64,000 nucleotides of DNA from Paenibacillus sp. BIHB 4019 (GTDB taxonomy: Bacteria > Bacillota > Bacilli > Paenibacillales > Paenibacillaceae): contig NZ_CP016808.1 of assembly GCF_002741035.1 (NCBI RefSeq), positions 3,162,001-3,226,000 of the forward strand. The letters are read 5' to 3'. The position numbers and the translations under genes are program-made. The notes under the pieces were generated by a model that had not been told where the DNA came from, ran no database searches, and saw only the letters and a list, made by a program, of their open reading frames with translations. Below, in pieces: positions 1 through 8,535 of this stretch. Numbering within the stretch: position 1 is the first letter of the stretch; the number at the start of each line of letters is the position of its first letter.

Positions 1-1205
1 ATGATGAAATTCCGGCAGAAGATTTGCGGGCGATGGTGGATGCCAGCTACGGAACATTCCGCGACCCAGGCGTAACGCCTGTTCGCCGTTTGAAGGACAA
101 CCTGTATTTGCTGGAGCTGTTCCACGGCCCAACCTTTGCATTTAAGGACATTGCGCTGCAATTTATGGGCGAATTATATACGTATGTATCCCGCAAGCAG
201 AACAAGACGATCCATATTCTTGGCGCGACATCCGGCGATACAGGCGCATCGGCGATTCAAGGCGTGCGCGGCAAAGACGGCATTAAAATTTGCATTTTGC
301 ATCCGCATGGCAAAGTCAGCAAGGTGCAGGAGCTGCAAATGACGACGGTGCCGGACGACAACGTCTTGAACTTGTCGGTCGACGGCAATTTTGACGACTG
401 CCAGCGCATTATCAAGGATTTGTTCGCTGATTTGGAGTTTAAGTCCGCGAACCATCTGTGTGCGATTAACTCCATTAACTTTGTGCGCATTTTGGCGCAG
501 ACGGTTTATTATTTCTATGCTTACTTCCAGGTTGCGAAGCAGCAGGATGTGCAGGAAGTCAATTTCAGCGTGCCGACGGGCAACTTTGGCGATATTTTTG
601 CAGGATACCTTGCGAAGCGCATGGGCCTTCCGGTGAACAAGCTGATTTTGGCAACGAACGAAAACAACATTTTGGAGCGTTTCATCAAGGAAGGCGTGTA
701 TATGCCGGGAGATTTCCGCAGCACGTACAGCCCTTCGATGGACATTCAAGTAGCAAGCAACTTCGAGCGTTATTTGTATTATGTGCTGGGTGAAAATCCG
801 CAGTTGATTACAGAGCTGATGAACCAGTTCCGCAAGGAAGGCAAGCTCGTTATTTCTGGAGACGATTTGCAGCGGGTGCAAGCTGAATTCGGCGCTCATG
901 GCGTTGGCGGGCAGGAATGTCTTGATACGATCAGCAAATACAACGCGGAAAGCGATTATTTGCTTGATCCTCACTCCGCTTGCGGCGTGGCGGCAGCCGA
1001 TCAATGTGCTGAAAGCGGCGATGTAACGATTTCGCTGGCTACAGCGCATCCGGCCAAGTTCGACGAGGCGATTCGCCTTTGCGGCATTGAGCAGGCATTC
1101 CCTGAGCAAATTTCGTCCTTGTTTGAGAAAACGCAGCGTCAGACTCGCGTAGAGGGAACGCAACAAGCGATTGTCAGCGAGCTGTTGAAGTTTTATAACG
1201 CTTAA
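1..1205 (+). CDS. thrC: Threonine synthase, 5' end outside window
   Basis: Threonine synthase, the PLP enzyme that turns O-phosphohomoserine into threonine. The frame is open to the left edge (first full codon at base 3), so the true start lies upstream and about 400 codons are visible. The PLP lysine sits in HGPTFAFKD near residue 40 of the visible part, and the phosphate-gripping loop SGDTGASA follows. SVPTGNFGD is also typical. The long form with an extended C-terminal half matches the E. coli/yeast class rather than the short B. subtilis type. No threonine-pathway neighbour is visible to the right. The identification is secure; only the N-terminus is unknown. Confidence 0.95.
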   Translation, partial: DEIPAEDLRAMVDASYGTFRDPGVTPVRRLKDNLYLLELFHGPTFAFKDIALQFMGELYTYVSRKQNKTIHILGATSGDTGASAIQGVRGKDGIKICILHPHGKVSKVQELQMTTVPDDNVLNLSVDGNFDDCQRIIKDLFADLEFKSANHLCAINSINFVRILAQTVYYFYAYFQVAKQQDVQEVNFSVPTGNFGDIFAGYLAKRMGLPVNKLILATNENNILERFIKEGVYMPGDFRSTYSPSMDIQVASNFERYLYYVLGENPQLITELMNQFRKEGKLVISGDDLQRVQAEFGAHGVGGQECLDTISKYNAESDYLLDPHSACGVAAADQCAESGDVTISLATAHPAKFDEAIRLCGIEQAFPEQISSLFEKTQRQTRVEGTQQAIVSELLKFYNA

Positions 1206-1226
1206 TTCGCGCATAAAAGGCGGGAG

Positions 1227-1262
1227 CAGCCGGTCAGAGCCTATCTGATCGGCTGTTTGTGC
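1227..1262 (+). terminator. Weak terminator after thrC
   Basis: CAGCCGGTCAG pairs with CTGATCGGCTG (one mismatch) across a 7-nt loop and is followed by a short T-rich stretch (TTTGT). It lies 20 bp after the thrC stop and before the next ribosome site. The short T tract makes it a weak or partial terminator. Confidence 0.45.
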
Positions 1263-1295
1263 ATAAGGAAGGGAAACAGAGGAGGCAGCTGATCA

Positions 1296-2042
1296 ATGGA
1301 CTACAGTGGAAAAATAGTGCTGGTAACCGGCGCCGCGCGCGGCATCGGCTTGACTGTTGCGACTAGCTATGCGAGGCAAGGAGCTCTTGTCATTGCGGCA
1401 GACCGGGACAGCGAAGGCGCTGAGGCCGCCGCCGACCGCATGCGAAGCGAGGGCGGCAAAGCTGCTGCGTATGCTATCGATTTGGCTCAGCCAGCCGAAA
1501 TCGAAGCGATGTTCGCTTTTATCAGCGAGAACTACGGCGGCCTGGATGTGCTGATTAACAACGCGGGTTATGCGGTGTGGAAGTCGCCTTACGACCTTGC
1601 GGTTGAAGAATGGGATGCGCTGCTTCATACGAATTTGCGCGGCACTTTTTTATCCGCAAGGGAAGCTGCTAAGCTGATGCGCGCCAACGGAGGCGGAGCC
1701 ATCGTCAATATGGCCTCGACCCGCGCCTTAATGTCTGAGCCCAATACGGAGGCGTATGCGGCCTCCAAGGGCGGCATCGTTGCGCTGACGCATGCGCTGG
1801 CCCTTTCTTTTGGCCCGGACCGCATTCGCGTCAATGCAATCAGCCCCGGCTGGATCGAAACCGGCGATTATGAAGCACTGCGGGCGGAGGATCACAGCCA
1901 GCATCCATCCATGCGGGTCGGCAAGCCGGATGATATCGCCAAAGCTTGCTTTTATTTGACCGATCCGGGCAATGATTTCGTTAATGGCATTAATCTCGTC
2001 GTCGACGGCGGCATGACGCGCAAAATGATTTACGAGGAGTAG
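1296..2042 (+). CDS. SDR family NAD(P)-dependent oxidoreductase
   Basis: Classical short-chain dehydrogenase of 248 residues, the usual length. It shows TGAARGIG (dinucleotide-binding glycine motif) near the N-terminus, NNAG in the middle, the catalytic YAASK motif with an upstream Ser in MASTRA, and a VDGG end typical of 3-oxoacyl-ACP reductase-like and glucose dehydrogenase-like members. The ATG at 1296 is preceded by AGAGGAGG at 1278-1285. An Asp after the second beta strand (AADRD) suggests a preference for NAD(H), by inference. The substrate cannot be told from the sequence, and the neighbours give no pathway. Confidence 0.85.
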   Translation: MDYSGKIVLVTGAARGIGLTVATSYARQGALVIAADRDSEGAEAAADRMRSEGGKAAAYAIDLAQPAEIEAMFAFISENYGGLDVLINNAGYAVWKSPYDLAVEEWDALLHTNLRGTFLSAREAAKLMRANGGGAIVNMASTRALMSEPNTEAYAASKGGIVALTHALALSFGPDRIRVNAISPGWIETGDYEALRAEDHSQHPSMRVGKPDDIAKACFYLTDPGNDFVNGINLVVDGGMTRKMIYEE

Positions 2043-2086
2043 CGCCATTTCGTATCAGCATCGCAAGCCCTAAGCCTAAGCTACTA

Positions 2087-2115
2087 TTGCAACTTGCCTA
2101 GCGCTGGCGTAGAAT
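2087..2115 (+). promoter_or_regulatory. SigA-type promoter for the 28-codon mini-gene
   Basis: TTGCAA at 2087-2092 (4/6) and TAGAAT at 2110-2115 (5/6) are separated by exactly 17 nt. The pair sits 40 bp upstream of a short ORF with a strong ribosome site and a terminator, so it plausibly drives a small transcript of about 150 nt. Confidence 0.55.
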
Positions 2116-2155
2116 AAGACAAAATCAAGAAGGAATAAAGGAAGGAGATGGGAAT

Positions 2156-2242
2156 ATGGAGCGAAAGCCAAGGCAATGGGACAGCCGATTTTGCCCGTCC
2201 AGCCCGAAGCGCGTTTCTATTTCCATTCCTTTGAAACACTAA
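2156..2242 (+). CDS. 28-residue small protein candidate
   Basis: A 28-codon frame starting at ATG 2156, beginning MERKPRQWDSRF and ending in PLKH. A GGAAGGAG Shine-Dalgarno lies 7-8 nt upstream. A SigA-type promoter is placed upstream and a hairpin with a T-run starts at the stop codon, so promoter, ribosome site, ORF and terminator form a complete mini-gene. The product would be basic and soluble, with no membrane segment. It is not recognised as a known family. It could instead be a leader peptide whose terminator belongs to an attenuator, but no downstream gene lies close enough to make that obvious. Confidence 0.5.
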   Translation: MERKPRQWDSRFCPSSPKRVSISIPLKH

Positions 2243-2269
2243 GGCATATTATGCTTTGGTGTTTTTTTA
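2234..2269 (+). terminator. Terminator of the mini-gene
   Basis: An almost continuous hairpin in which AAACACTAAGGCATA faces TATGCTTTGGTGTTT, with G-U pairs, followed by a run of T. It begins within the last codons of the 28-codon ORF. Confidence 0.7.
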
Positions 2270-2456
2270 TGCTTTTTTTTCAAAATATAAGACTTTATAA
2301 GTTTCATCCTTATACCCGCTTAGAATTATCCGACAAAGCTCTTCGCAAGTCCTAGAAGGACGACCAAGCTGTTTTTGCTTAAGTTGCTAATTAAATGGTT
2401 CAGTCCCCAATGTTCTGCTTCTTGCGAACGTTAATTTAACTGGAGGTGCATGATTG

Positions 2457-3203
2457 ATGATGAATAACAAGTATAAGAGAGTGCTGATTAAGCTGAGCGG
2501 CGGAGCGGTTGCGGGTGGAAGCGAGTTTGGCTTTGAACCCGAAAAGCTGGAGCATATTGCAAGAGAAGTGCTGTCCGTTGTGAAAATGGGCGTGGAGGTG
2601 TCGCTCGTTATTGGCGGCGGCAATATTTTTCGCGGCAATATGGGCGAAAGCTGGGGCATTGAACGCGCAGAAGCGGACAATATTGGTACGCTGGCGACCG
2701 TGATTAACAGCCTCATGCTCAGAGGCGTGCTGAAAGCCAGAACGAAGAAGGAAGTGCGCGTCATGACGGCGCTGCCAGTCAGCAGCGTTGCCGAGCCTTA
2801 CATCCGTTTGCGGGCGGTGCATCATTTGGAGAAGGGGTATATCGTCATTTTTGCAGGCGGCAACGGACAGCCGTATGTGACGACGGATTATCCATCGGTG
2901 CAGCGGGCCATTGAGGTAGGCTGCGATGCTCTGCTGGTCGCGAAGCAGGGCGTAGACGGCGTGCTTGACGCCGATCCCAAGCTGCACAAGGGCGCGCGGA
3001 AATTCAAATCGCTGCACTATAATGATGTGCTGGACCAGCAGCTTAAGGTGATGGACCAGTCGGCGTTTATTTTGGCACGGGACTATAATCTGCCGATTCA
3101 TGTGTTTAATTTCGACCAGCCGGGCTCGATGAAGGCGATTTGCCATGGCAGCCATGTCGGAACGCTGATCAGCAACAGCTCTGTGCTGGAGATGGATGCC
3201 TGA
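2457..3203 (+). CDS. UMP kinase-like protein, divergent PyrH paralogue
   Basis: Amino acid kinase family protein of about 248 residues, closest to bacterial UMP kinase (UMP to UDP). It keeps the frame of the family: KLSGG at the start, GGGNIFRG, the RAEADNIGTLATVIN helix, EPYIR, GVDGVLDADPK and LKVMDQSAF. It differs from housekeeping PyrH where that enzyme is highly conserved: LSGGAVAG instead of LSGEALAG, and TTDYPSVQRAIE instead of the TDT-TAALRA type. It is not beside tsf or frr, where pyrH normally sits. I chose ATG 2457 because GGAGGTG ends 8 nt upstream. It may be a second UMP kinase or a related kinase with altered regulation. Confidence 0.8.
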   Translation: MMNNKYKRVLIKLSGGAVAGGSEFGFEPEKLEHIAREVLSVVKMGVEVSLVIGGGNIFRGNMGESWGIERAEADNIGTLATVINSLMLRGVLKARTKKEVRVMTALPVSSVAEPYIRLRAVHHLEKGYIVIFAGGNGQPYVTTDYPSVQRAIEVGCDALLVAKQGVDGVLDADPKLHKGARKFKSLHYNDVLDQQLKVMDQSAFILARDYNLPIHVFNFDQPGSMKAICHGSHVGTLISNSSVLEMDA

Positions 3204-3333
3204 GCTTTTCATCGCCCTCCTCTTCATCCCCAAGAAATGAATGTCTGAACAGCCAAATAGCCATCCAGCTGCAACCTTCCAATTGGGAATGCCGTCCATA
3301 TAGGCAGCTTGTAAATGGTCATTGGGGGTAGTG

Positions 3334-4869
3334 ATGAAGATGGTCAACATATCGACGACAAGGAAATCTAATAAGAGCGGGAAGGCTTGGCGCAGCTTGC
3401 TGGCACTTCCCCTTCTAGCAGCGCTTATATGGACGGGCGGCCCGCACAGTGCGGCGATTGCCAGCGGAGAGCAAGCAGCAAGCCGGTTGCAAGAGCAAGG
3501 GCAGGAGCAAGCTGCTGAGGCCGCCCAAGCCGTCCCCAAAAGCTTCACGCAAATAGAAGCCGCCCATAACTATACGATTGCGCTGCGCAGCGACGGCACG
3601 GTTTGGGCTTGGGGACGCAATTTGTGGGGAGAGCTTGGGCTGGAGGGAAATCCAGGCTTTCGCAATACAGTAGCTCCTGTTCGTTATTCCGGACTTTCCG
3701 ACATTGTCTATATTCATATCAATAAGAGCGATCAGAACTATATGGCGGTAAAGGCTGACGGAACGGTCTGGACTTGGGGCCACAATGATAGCAGCGGGAA
3801 AAATGCGAATGGGCTTCGGCAGGTGGCAGGCGCTGCTGGCGTAGCGAAGGTGGCAGGCGGCTACGGCTATGATATAGCTTTATTGAATAATGGTACGGTC
3901 TCAACATGGACGAAGCAGCAAGACGACACCGGCAAGCTCAGCTTTGGAAAACCAGCTGCCGTGAAGGGCTTAAATCAAATCGTGCAGGTAGCATACGGAT
4001 ACCCTAAGGCTTACGCCGTGAAGAAGGATGGAACAGTATGGAGCTGGCAGCCTGTGGCGACGCCCCGCGATGGCGCGGAGACGATTAAGCCTACAGCTCC
4101 GGCTAAAATATCCAGCTTGTCCGGCATAACCTCCATCGTCGCGTATAGCGGCGGTCTAATGGCATTAGATACGAAAGGAAAAGCGTGGAGCATTGCTGAA
4201 AATGGCAAAAAACAAGCGCTGTATCCGATACTGACGCTAAAGGAGATAAGCGGGAGTGCGGGAAGCTTGCTTATGCTGACGACCGATGGCGAGGTTTTTG
4301 CATATGGAAATACCGCTACTGGCAAGCAGGGCAAAGTGCGAGGGCTCACCCGGATCAAGCATATCGCAGCGGGGGAAGACCACGGCGTCGCCATTGATGA
4401 GGATGGCAAGGCATGGGGCTGGGGCCACAACAAGTTTTATGAAGCGGGCGGACCATCCGTACGCAGCGATGGCATGGTTTATACGCCCATGCAGGCAAGG
4501 CCGGCTGTTGATACGTTTATAAATGGACAATGGCTAAGCAGCATATACCCTGCCCTGCCGCAAGGCGAGACGGTATATGTGCCGATAAAGGACGTGGCCA
4601 AACAATTGGGCATGACATTGAGCGCCGTTCTTACTAAAGAAGGCTTCAGAATTTATACGCTTAAATACAAGGAACGCTCAGCAACCTTCCGTATAGGGGA
4701 TACCCAGGCGAAAGCAGGCAATACGTCGTTTGAGATGCCAGAGGCGCCGATTGTTTATTCCGGTGCGACGGCCGTTCCTTATCAGCTGCTTGAGCAGGGG
4801 TTTGGCCTATCGGTTCAATGGAACGAGAAGCTTAGCCAGTTGGCGATATCGGATCAGTCTGACGAATAA
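3334..4869 (+). CDS. Secreted RCC1-repeat protein with copper-amine-oxidase-N-like C-terminus
   Basis: About 511 residues. The N-terminus has basic residues followed by a hydrophobic core (SLLALPLLAALIW) and small residues, reading as a Sec signal peptide. Residues about 70-390 hold repeated RCC1/BNR-type blades with the pattern ALRSDGTVWAWG and VDEDGKAWGWG, predicting a beta-propeller. The last 110 residues (FINGQW, VYVPIKDVAKQLG, TAVPYQLLEQGFGL) match the copper amine oxidase N-terminal-like domain common on Paenibacillus surface proteins. The role is unknown, probably in the cell envelope. ATG 3334 was chosen over the TTG at 3322 because a G-rich ribosome site lies just before it. Confidence 0.8.
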   Translation: MKMVNISTTRKSNKSGKAWRSLLALPLLAALIWTGGPHSAAIASGEQAASRLQEQGQEQAAEAAQAVPKSFTQIEAAHNYTIALRSDGTVWAWGRNLWGELGLEGNPGFRNTVAPVRYSGLSDIVYIHINKSDQNYMAVKADGTVWTWGHNDSSGKNANGLRQVAGAAGVAKVAGGYGYDIALLNNGTVSTWTKQQDDTGKLSFGKPAAVKGLNQIVQVAYGYPKAYAVKKDGTVWSWQPVATPRDGAETIKPTAPAKISSLSGITSIVAYSGGLMALDTKGKAWSIAENGKKQALYPILTLKEISGSAGSLLMLTTDGEVFAYGNTATGKQGKVRGLTRIKHIAAGEDHGVAIDEDGKAWGWGHNKFYEAGGPSVRSDGMVYTPMQARPAVDTFINGQWLSSIYPALPQGETVYVPIKDVAKQLGMTLSAVLTKEGFRIYTLKYKERSATFRIGDTQAKAGNTSFEMPEAPIVYSGATAVPYQLLEQGFGLSVQWNEKLSQLAISDQSDE

Positions 4870-4894
4870 TGGAACAAAGCTTCTAAACAACCTC

Positions 4895-4942
4895 AAATCC
4901 CCCTCGGCCCACATTGCTTCGTGGACCGAGGGGGATTTTTTG
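4895..4942 (+). terminator. Strong terminator after the RCC1 gene
   Basis: AAATCCCCCTCGG pairs with CCGAGGGGGATTT, with CCAC/GTGG inside, an 8-nt loop and a T-run. It starts 26 bp after the stop codon. Confidence 0.85.
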
Positions 4943-4944
4943 AG

Positions 4945-5036
4945 TTATAGGAAAGGATAGGATATCCCAGGCCTTTCTCTATATTTCTCGGAATGAAACG
5001 CGCTGCGCCTCCAGAGGAAGGCGACAGCCGTTTCAC
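4945..5036 (+). repeat. Single copy of the dispersed two-hairpin repeat
   Basis: Contains the ATAGGAAAGGATA ... CCTTTCTCTATATTTCTC block followed by GAAACG ... GGCGACAGCCGTTT. The same two blocks recur in tandem at 35381-35722 and once at 36817-36889. Each block is an imperfect inverted repeat. The copy lies between convergent genes. Confidence 0.65.
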
Positions 5037-5140
5037 CGTGCATAAGCCGCTATATAATTTGCTGATTCGGCAAGCAGGGTAAAGCGAGCGTCCTGTCGAA
5101 AGTAATGGGATACCAAGACATCCACTTATGACACATCACT

Positions 5141-6403
5141 TTAATAGTGCAAGACGCTATTGCTGAATCGCTCTTCTCCTGTTACAACAAGCTCTGTCGC
5201 TGATTTCTCAAACTGCTCTAATTGTTCAAGCGCCTTCAATTTGCTGCTGCCATTCATAAAATGAGCCACAATTGCTTCGCCGGGGGCGACGACGGCTATG
5301 TCTCCGTGAGTTCTCTCCCCGATGATTGCACCGTCATGAATAACGGCGTTTTCGCCAATAATGGCTCTATGAATAATAACATTGCGCCCAATTTTTGCAC
5401 CGGGCATAATGATGCTTTCGGCGATGCCGCTGCCTTTTCCAATGCTGACTCCTGCACCGAGCACCGAGCGTGAAATCCGGCCCTCAATGGTGCAGCCTGG
5501 ATGAGCAATGCTGTTGCTCAGCACGGCTTGCGGGCTGACATAGGGCTTGCGGACCTGCTGAACCTCTTTGGACCGAAGAGGCCAAGTTTCTGTAGACAGG
5601 CTCATCTCGCCGTCAAGCAGCTCCATATGCGCTTCCCACAGGCTTTCCACAGTGCCGACATCACGCCAGTAGCCCTCGTATGGATAAGCATTCAAGTTTT
5701 CCTCGGCAGCCAAAATGGCGGGAATAATATCTTTGCCAAAGTCATGGCTTGAGAGGGGGTTAGCGGCGTCCTCCAGCAGGAAACGTCTTAAATCTTGCCA
5801 GCGGAACAAATAAATGCCCATAGAAGCCAAGTTGCTTTCCGGGTTCGCCGGCTTCTCCTCAAACTTCATGATGCGGGACTGCTCGTCCGTATGCATAATG
5901 CCGAAGCGATGGGCTTCACGCCATGGCACCTGTTTGACGGCAATCGTTGCCATCGCCTGGTTAGCCTTGTGAAATTCCAGCATCGGGCGATAATCCATTT
6001 GGTAAATGTGATCGCCTGACAAAACAAGCACATGCTCGGGATGATGCTCGTCCACATAAGCAATATTGCGAAGAAGGGCATCAGCCGTTCCTGTGTAACA
6101 GCCTGAGCTTGATACCCGAGAAGCAGGCAGCATCGTAATTTCGCCAGAATGCTTCGTCGTTGCTGAGCGAAGCCAAGCTTCTCCATCGGTAATGTGGTCG
6201 TGAACCGAGTCAGAGCAATATTGGGTAAGCACGCCAATGGTGCGAATGCCCGAGTTAATGCAATTGCTTAATGGAAAATCAATCATGCGGAAGCGGTCGC
6301 CGAAAGATACGACGGGCTTGGCCATTTGGCCTGTAAATGGGGCTAAACGGCTTCCTTGTCCTCCAGCTAGCAGCATAGCGATGCAATCGGTATTATTAGG
6401 CAT
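5141..6403 (-). CDS. glgC: Glucose-1-phosphate adenylyltransferase
   Basis: ADP-glucose pyrophosphorylase, 420 residues, makes ADP-glucose from glucose-1-phosphate and ATP for glycogen synthesis. The N-terminal nucleotidyltransferase part shows LLAGGQGSRLAPFT, KPVVSFG, RMIDFPLSNC, LSGDHIYQMDY and KFEEKPANPESNLASMGIY. The C-terminal third has hexapeptide-type repeats (left-handed beta-helix). The start is ATG 6403 with GGAGGG about 10 nt upstream. It is transcribed divergently from glgB-glgA, and no glgD partner is present, so a GlgC homotetramer is likely. An unusual insertion-poor region (HSGEITMLPASR) replaces the common NGGVTVLPP segment. Confidence 0.93.
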   Translation of the reverse strand: MPNNTDCIAMLLAGGQGSRLAPFTGQMAKPVVSFGDRFRMIDFPLSNCINSGIRTIGVLTQYCSDSVHDHITDGEAWLRSATTKHSGEITMLPASRVSSSGCYTGTADALLRNIAYVDEHHPEHVLVLSGDHIYQMDYRPMLEFHKANQAMATIAVKQVPWREAHRFGIMHTDEQSRIMKFEEKPANPESNLASMGIYLFRWQDLRRFLLEDAANPLSSHDFGKDIIPAILAAEENLNAYPYEGYWRDVGTVESLWEAHMELLDGEMSLSTETWPLRSKEVQQVRKPYVSPQAVLSNSIAHPGCTIEGRISRSVLGAGVSIGKGSGIAESIIMPGAKIGRNVIIHRAIIGENAVIHDGAIIGERTHGDIAVVAPGEAIVAHFMNGSSKLKALEQLEQFEKSATELVVTGEERFSNSVLHY

Positions 6404-6565
6404 AAGGCTTTTCCCTCCAGGCCGTCCGTGACGGGTTGTTGTTAGGTATTTTTAAACGACTGAAGGGCGCTTGAAACGGTTGAGTCAAAATCAATTTTTA
6501 AGGTTAATATTAGCTTTCGTGTGCTTTACTATACGTTCATTGCGAACATAAAGCGGGTGAAATGG

Positions 6566-8482
6566 ATGGAAATCTCCACATTGTCCGAAGAGGAAATATT
6601 TCTATTTCATGAAGGAACATGGGCGCATAGCTATCGAAAAATGGGCGCTCACCCATCAACAGAGCATGGAATCGAAGGCACTCGCTTTAACGTTTGGGCG
6701 CCGGAGGCGCGAGAGGTTCGTCTGGCTACGGATTTTAACGGGTGGCATGGCGGCAATGAGCCGCTAACCCGGCTTAACAAGTCCGGCATATGGACAGGCT
6801 TCTTCCCGAATATGCCGAAAGGCGCTTTGTATAAATATGAAATCATAGCCCAAAATGGTGAGAGGCTGCTCAAAGCTGATCCTTATGCCGTATATGCCGA
6901 AGTAAGGCCGCAAACCGCATCGCGCGTCTGGTCGCTGGACGGTTATTCGTGGCAGGATGAGGCGTGGATGCGCGGAAAAAAAGCGCCTTACGCCCGTCCG
7001 ATGAACATTTACGAGGTGCATCTGGGCAGCTGGCGGAGGCATAAGGACGATACTCTGCTTTCCTACAGCGAGCTGGCTGATCAATTGGTCGCGTATGTAG
7101 CGGACATGGGGTATACCCATCTGGAGCTGCTGCCGCTGACCGAGCATCCGTACGATAAATCATGGGGCTATCAGCCGACAGGCTATTATGCCGCAACTTC
7201 CCGCTACGGTGAACCGCAGCAATTGATGGAGCTGGTAGACCTGTGCCATCAAAACGGTATCGGTGTCATTCTAGACTGGGTGCCGGGGCATTTTGCCAAG
7301 GATGCGCATGGCTTGCGCCGCTTTGACGGCTCGGCTCTGTTTGAAAATGATGACCCGCTCATTGCCGAGAAGCCTGGCTGGGGAACACTCGCCTTCGATT
7401 ACGGAAAACCGGAGGTTCGCAATTTTTTAATTTCCAATGCCTTGTTTTGGTTCGATCTGTTTCATATCGATGGCTTGCGCGTTGATGCAGTCACCAGCAT
7501 TTTGTATCATGATTTTGATAAAAAACCAGGCCAGTGGCGTCCGAATGAATTCGGCGGCAAGGAGCATCTGGAAGGCATCGCTTTTTTGCGCCAGCTGAAT
7601 AAGGCGGTTTTTCAATATAATCCGCATGCCCTTATGATGGCCGAGGAGTCGCATGCTTATCCCGGCGTTACGAAAGCGGTCGATGAAGGCGGGCTTGGCT
7701 TTAATTATAAGTGGAATATGGGCTGGATGAATGACACGCTCAGCTATGCCAAGGAGCATTTTTTCAACCGTAAAACCAAACATAATCTGCTGACCTTCCC
7801 GATCTGGTATGCCTGGCAGGACAATCATGCGCTGCCGCTTTCCCATGATGAGGTCGTGCATGGGAAAAAATCGCTGCTGAACAAAATGCCGGGAAGCTAT
7901 GAGCAGAAATTTGCCGGACTGCGGCTATTCTACGGCTATATGATGACGCATCCTGGCAAAAAGCTGCTGTTCATGGGCGGCGAATTTGCCCAGTTCATCG
8001 AGTGGAAGGACGACGCGGAGCTGGACTGGCTGCTGCTGGATTATGAGCCGCATTGGCGGATGCAGGCTTATACCCGCAGGCTGAATCAGCTGTATGCCCA
8101 GGAGAAAGCACTGTGGAAGCTAGACCATGATTACAGGGGCTTTGAATGGATAGAGCACGAGGATGATTTGCAAAGCGTCCTCTCGTATCGCAGGTTAGCC
8201 AGCCCGAAGGGGGAAGCGCTCATTATGCTGTGCAATTTTACAGATTACGCGCATCCGGTTTACCGCATTGGCGTACCGAGCGCAGGCGATTATGAAATCG
8301 TGCTGAACAGCGATGAGCCTGCTTATGGCGGATCGGGTTTTCAAGCGGAGCTGCTGCGGGAAGGCGGATCTATTGCCTCGCAGCGCATCAGCTGGCATGA
8401 TAAGAAAAACAGCGTAGAGCTTCCGCTGCCGCCGTTATCTATCCTTATTTTGCGGCGAGTAAAGGTTCAGCGTTCCCGTTAA
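6566..8482 (+). CDS. glgB: 1,4-alpha-glucan branching enzyme
   Basis: GH13 glycogen branching enzyme, about 638 residues from ATG 6566. It has an N-terminal CBM48-type module (TRFNVWAPEAREVRL, FNGW) and a catalytic barrel with YEVHLGSW, the nucleophile Asp in GLRVDAVTS, the acid Glu in MMAEES, and LPLSHDEVVHGKKSL. A C-terminal beta domain follows. A GTG at 6521 would add 15 residues, but it has no ribosome site and MEISTL is the more natural start, with GGGTGA just upstream. glgA begins 54 bp after the stop, so the two genes are probably co-transcribed. It introduces alpha-1,6 branches into glycogen. Confidence 0.93.
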   Translation: MEISTLSEEEIFLFHEGTWAHSYRKMGAHPSTEHGIEGTRFNVWAPEAREVRLATDFNGWHGGNEPLTRLNKSGIWTGFFPNMPKGALYKYEIIAQNGERLLKADPYAVYAEVRPQTASRVWSLDGYSWQDEAWMRGKKAPYARPMNIYEVHLGSWRRHKDDTLLSYSELADQLVAYVADMGYTHLELLPLTEHPYDKSWGYQPTGYYAATSRYGEPQQLMELVDLCHQNGIGVILDWVPGHFAKDAHGLRRFDGSALFENDDPLIAEKPGWGTLAFDYGKPEVRNFLISNALFWFDLFHIDGLRVDAVTSILYHDFDKKPGQWRPNEFGGKEHLEGIAFLRQLNKAVFQYNPHALMMAEESHAYPGVTKAVDEGGLGFNYKWNMGWMNDTLSYAKEHFFNRKTKHNLLTFPIWYAWQDNHALPLSHDEVVHGKKSLLNKMPGSYEQKFAGLRLFYGYMMTHPGKKLLFMGGEFAQFIEWKDDAELDWLLLDYEPHWRMQAYTRRLNQLYAQEKALWKLDHDYRGFEWIEHEDDLQSVLSYRRLASPKGEALIMLCNFTDYAHPVYRIGVPSAGDYEIVLNSDEPAYGGSGFQAELLREGGSIASQRISWHDKKNSVELPLPPLSILILRRVKVQRSR

Positions 8483-8535
8483 ACGTTAAATCGGCATTGC
8501 AGCATTATGAAACCAAAGAGCAGGGGATGAAATGC

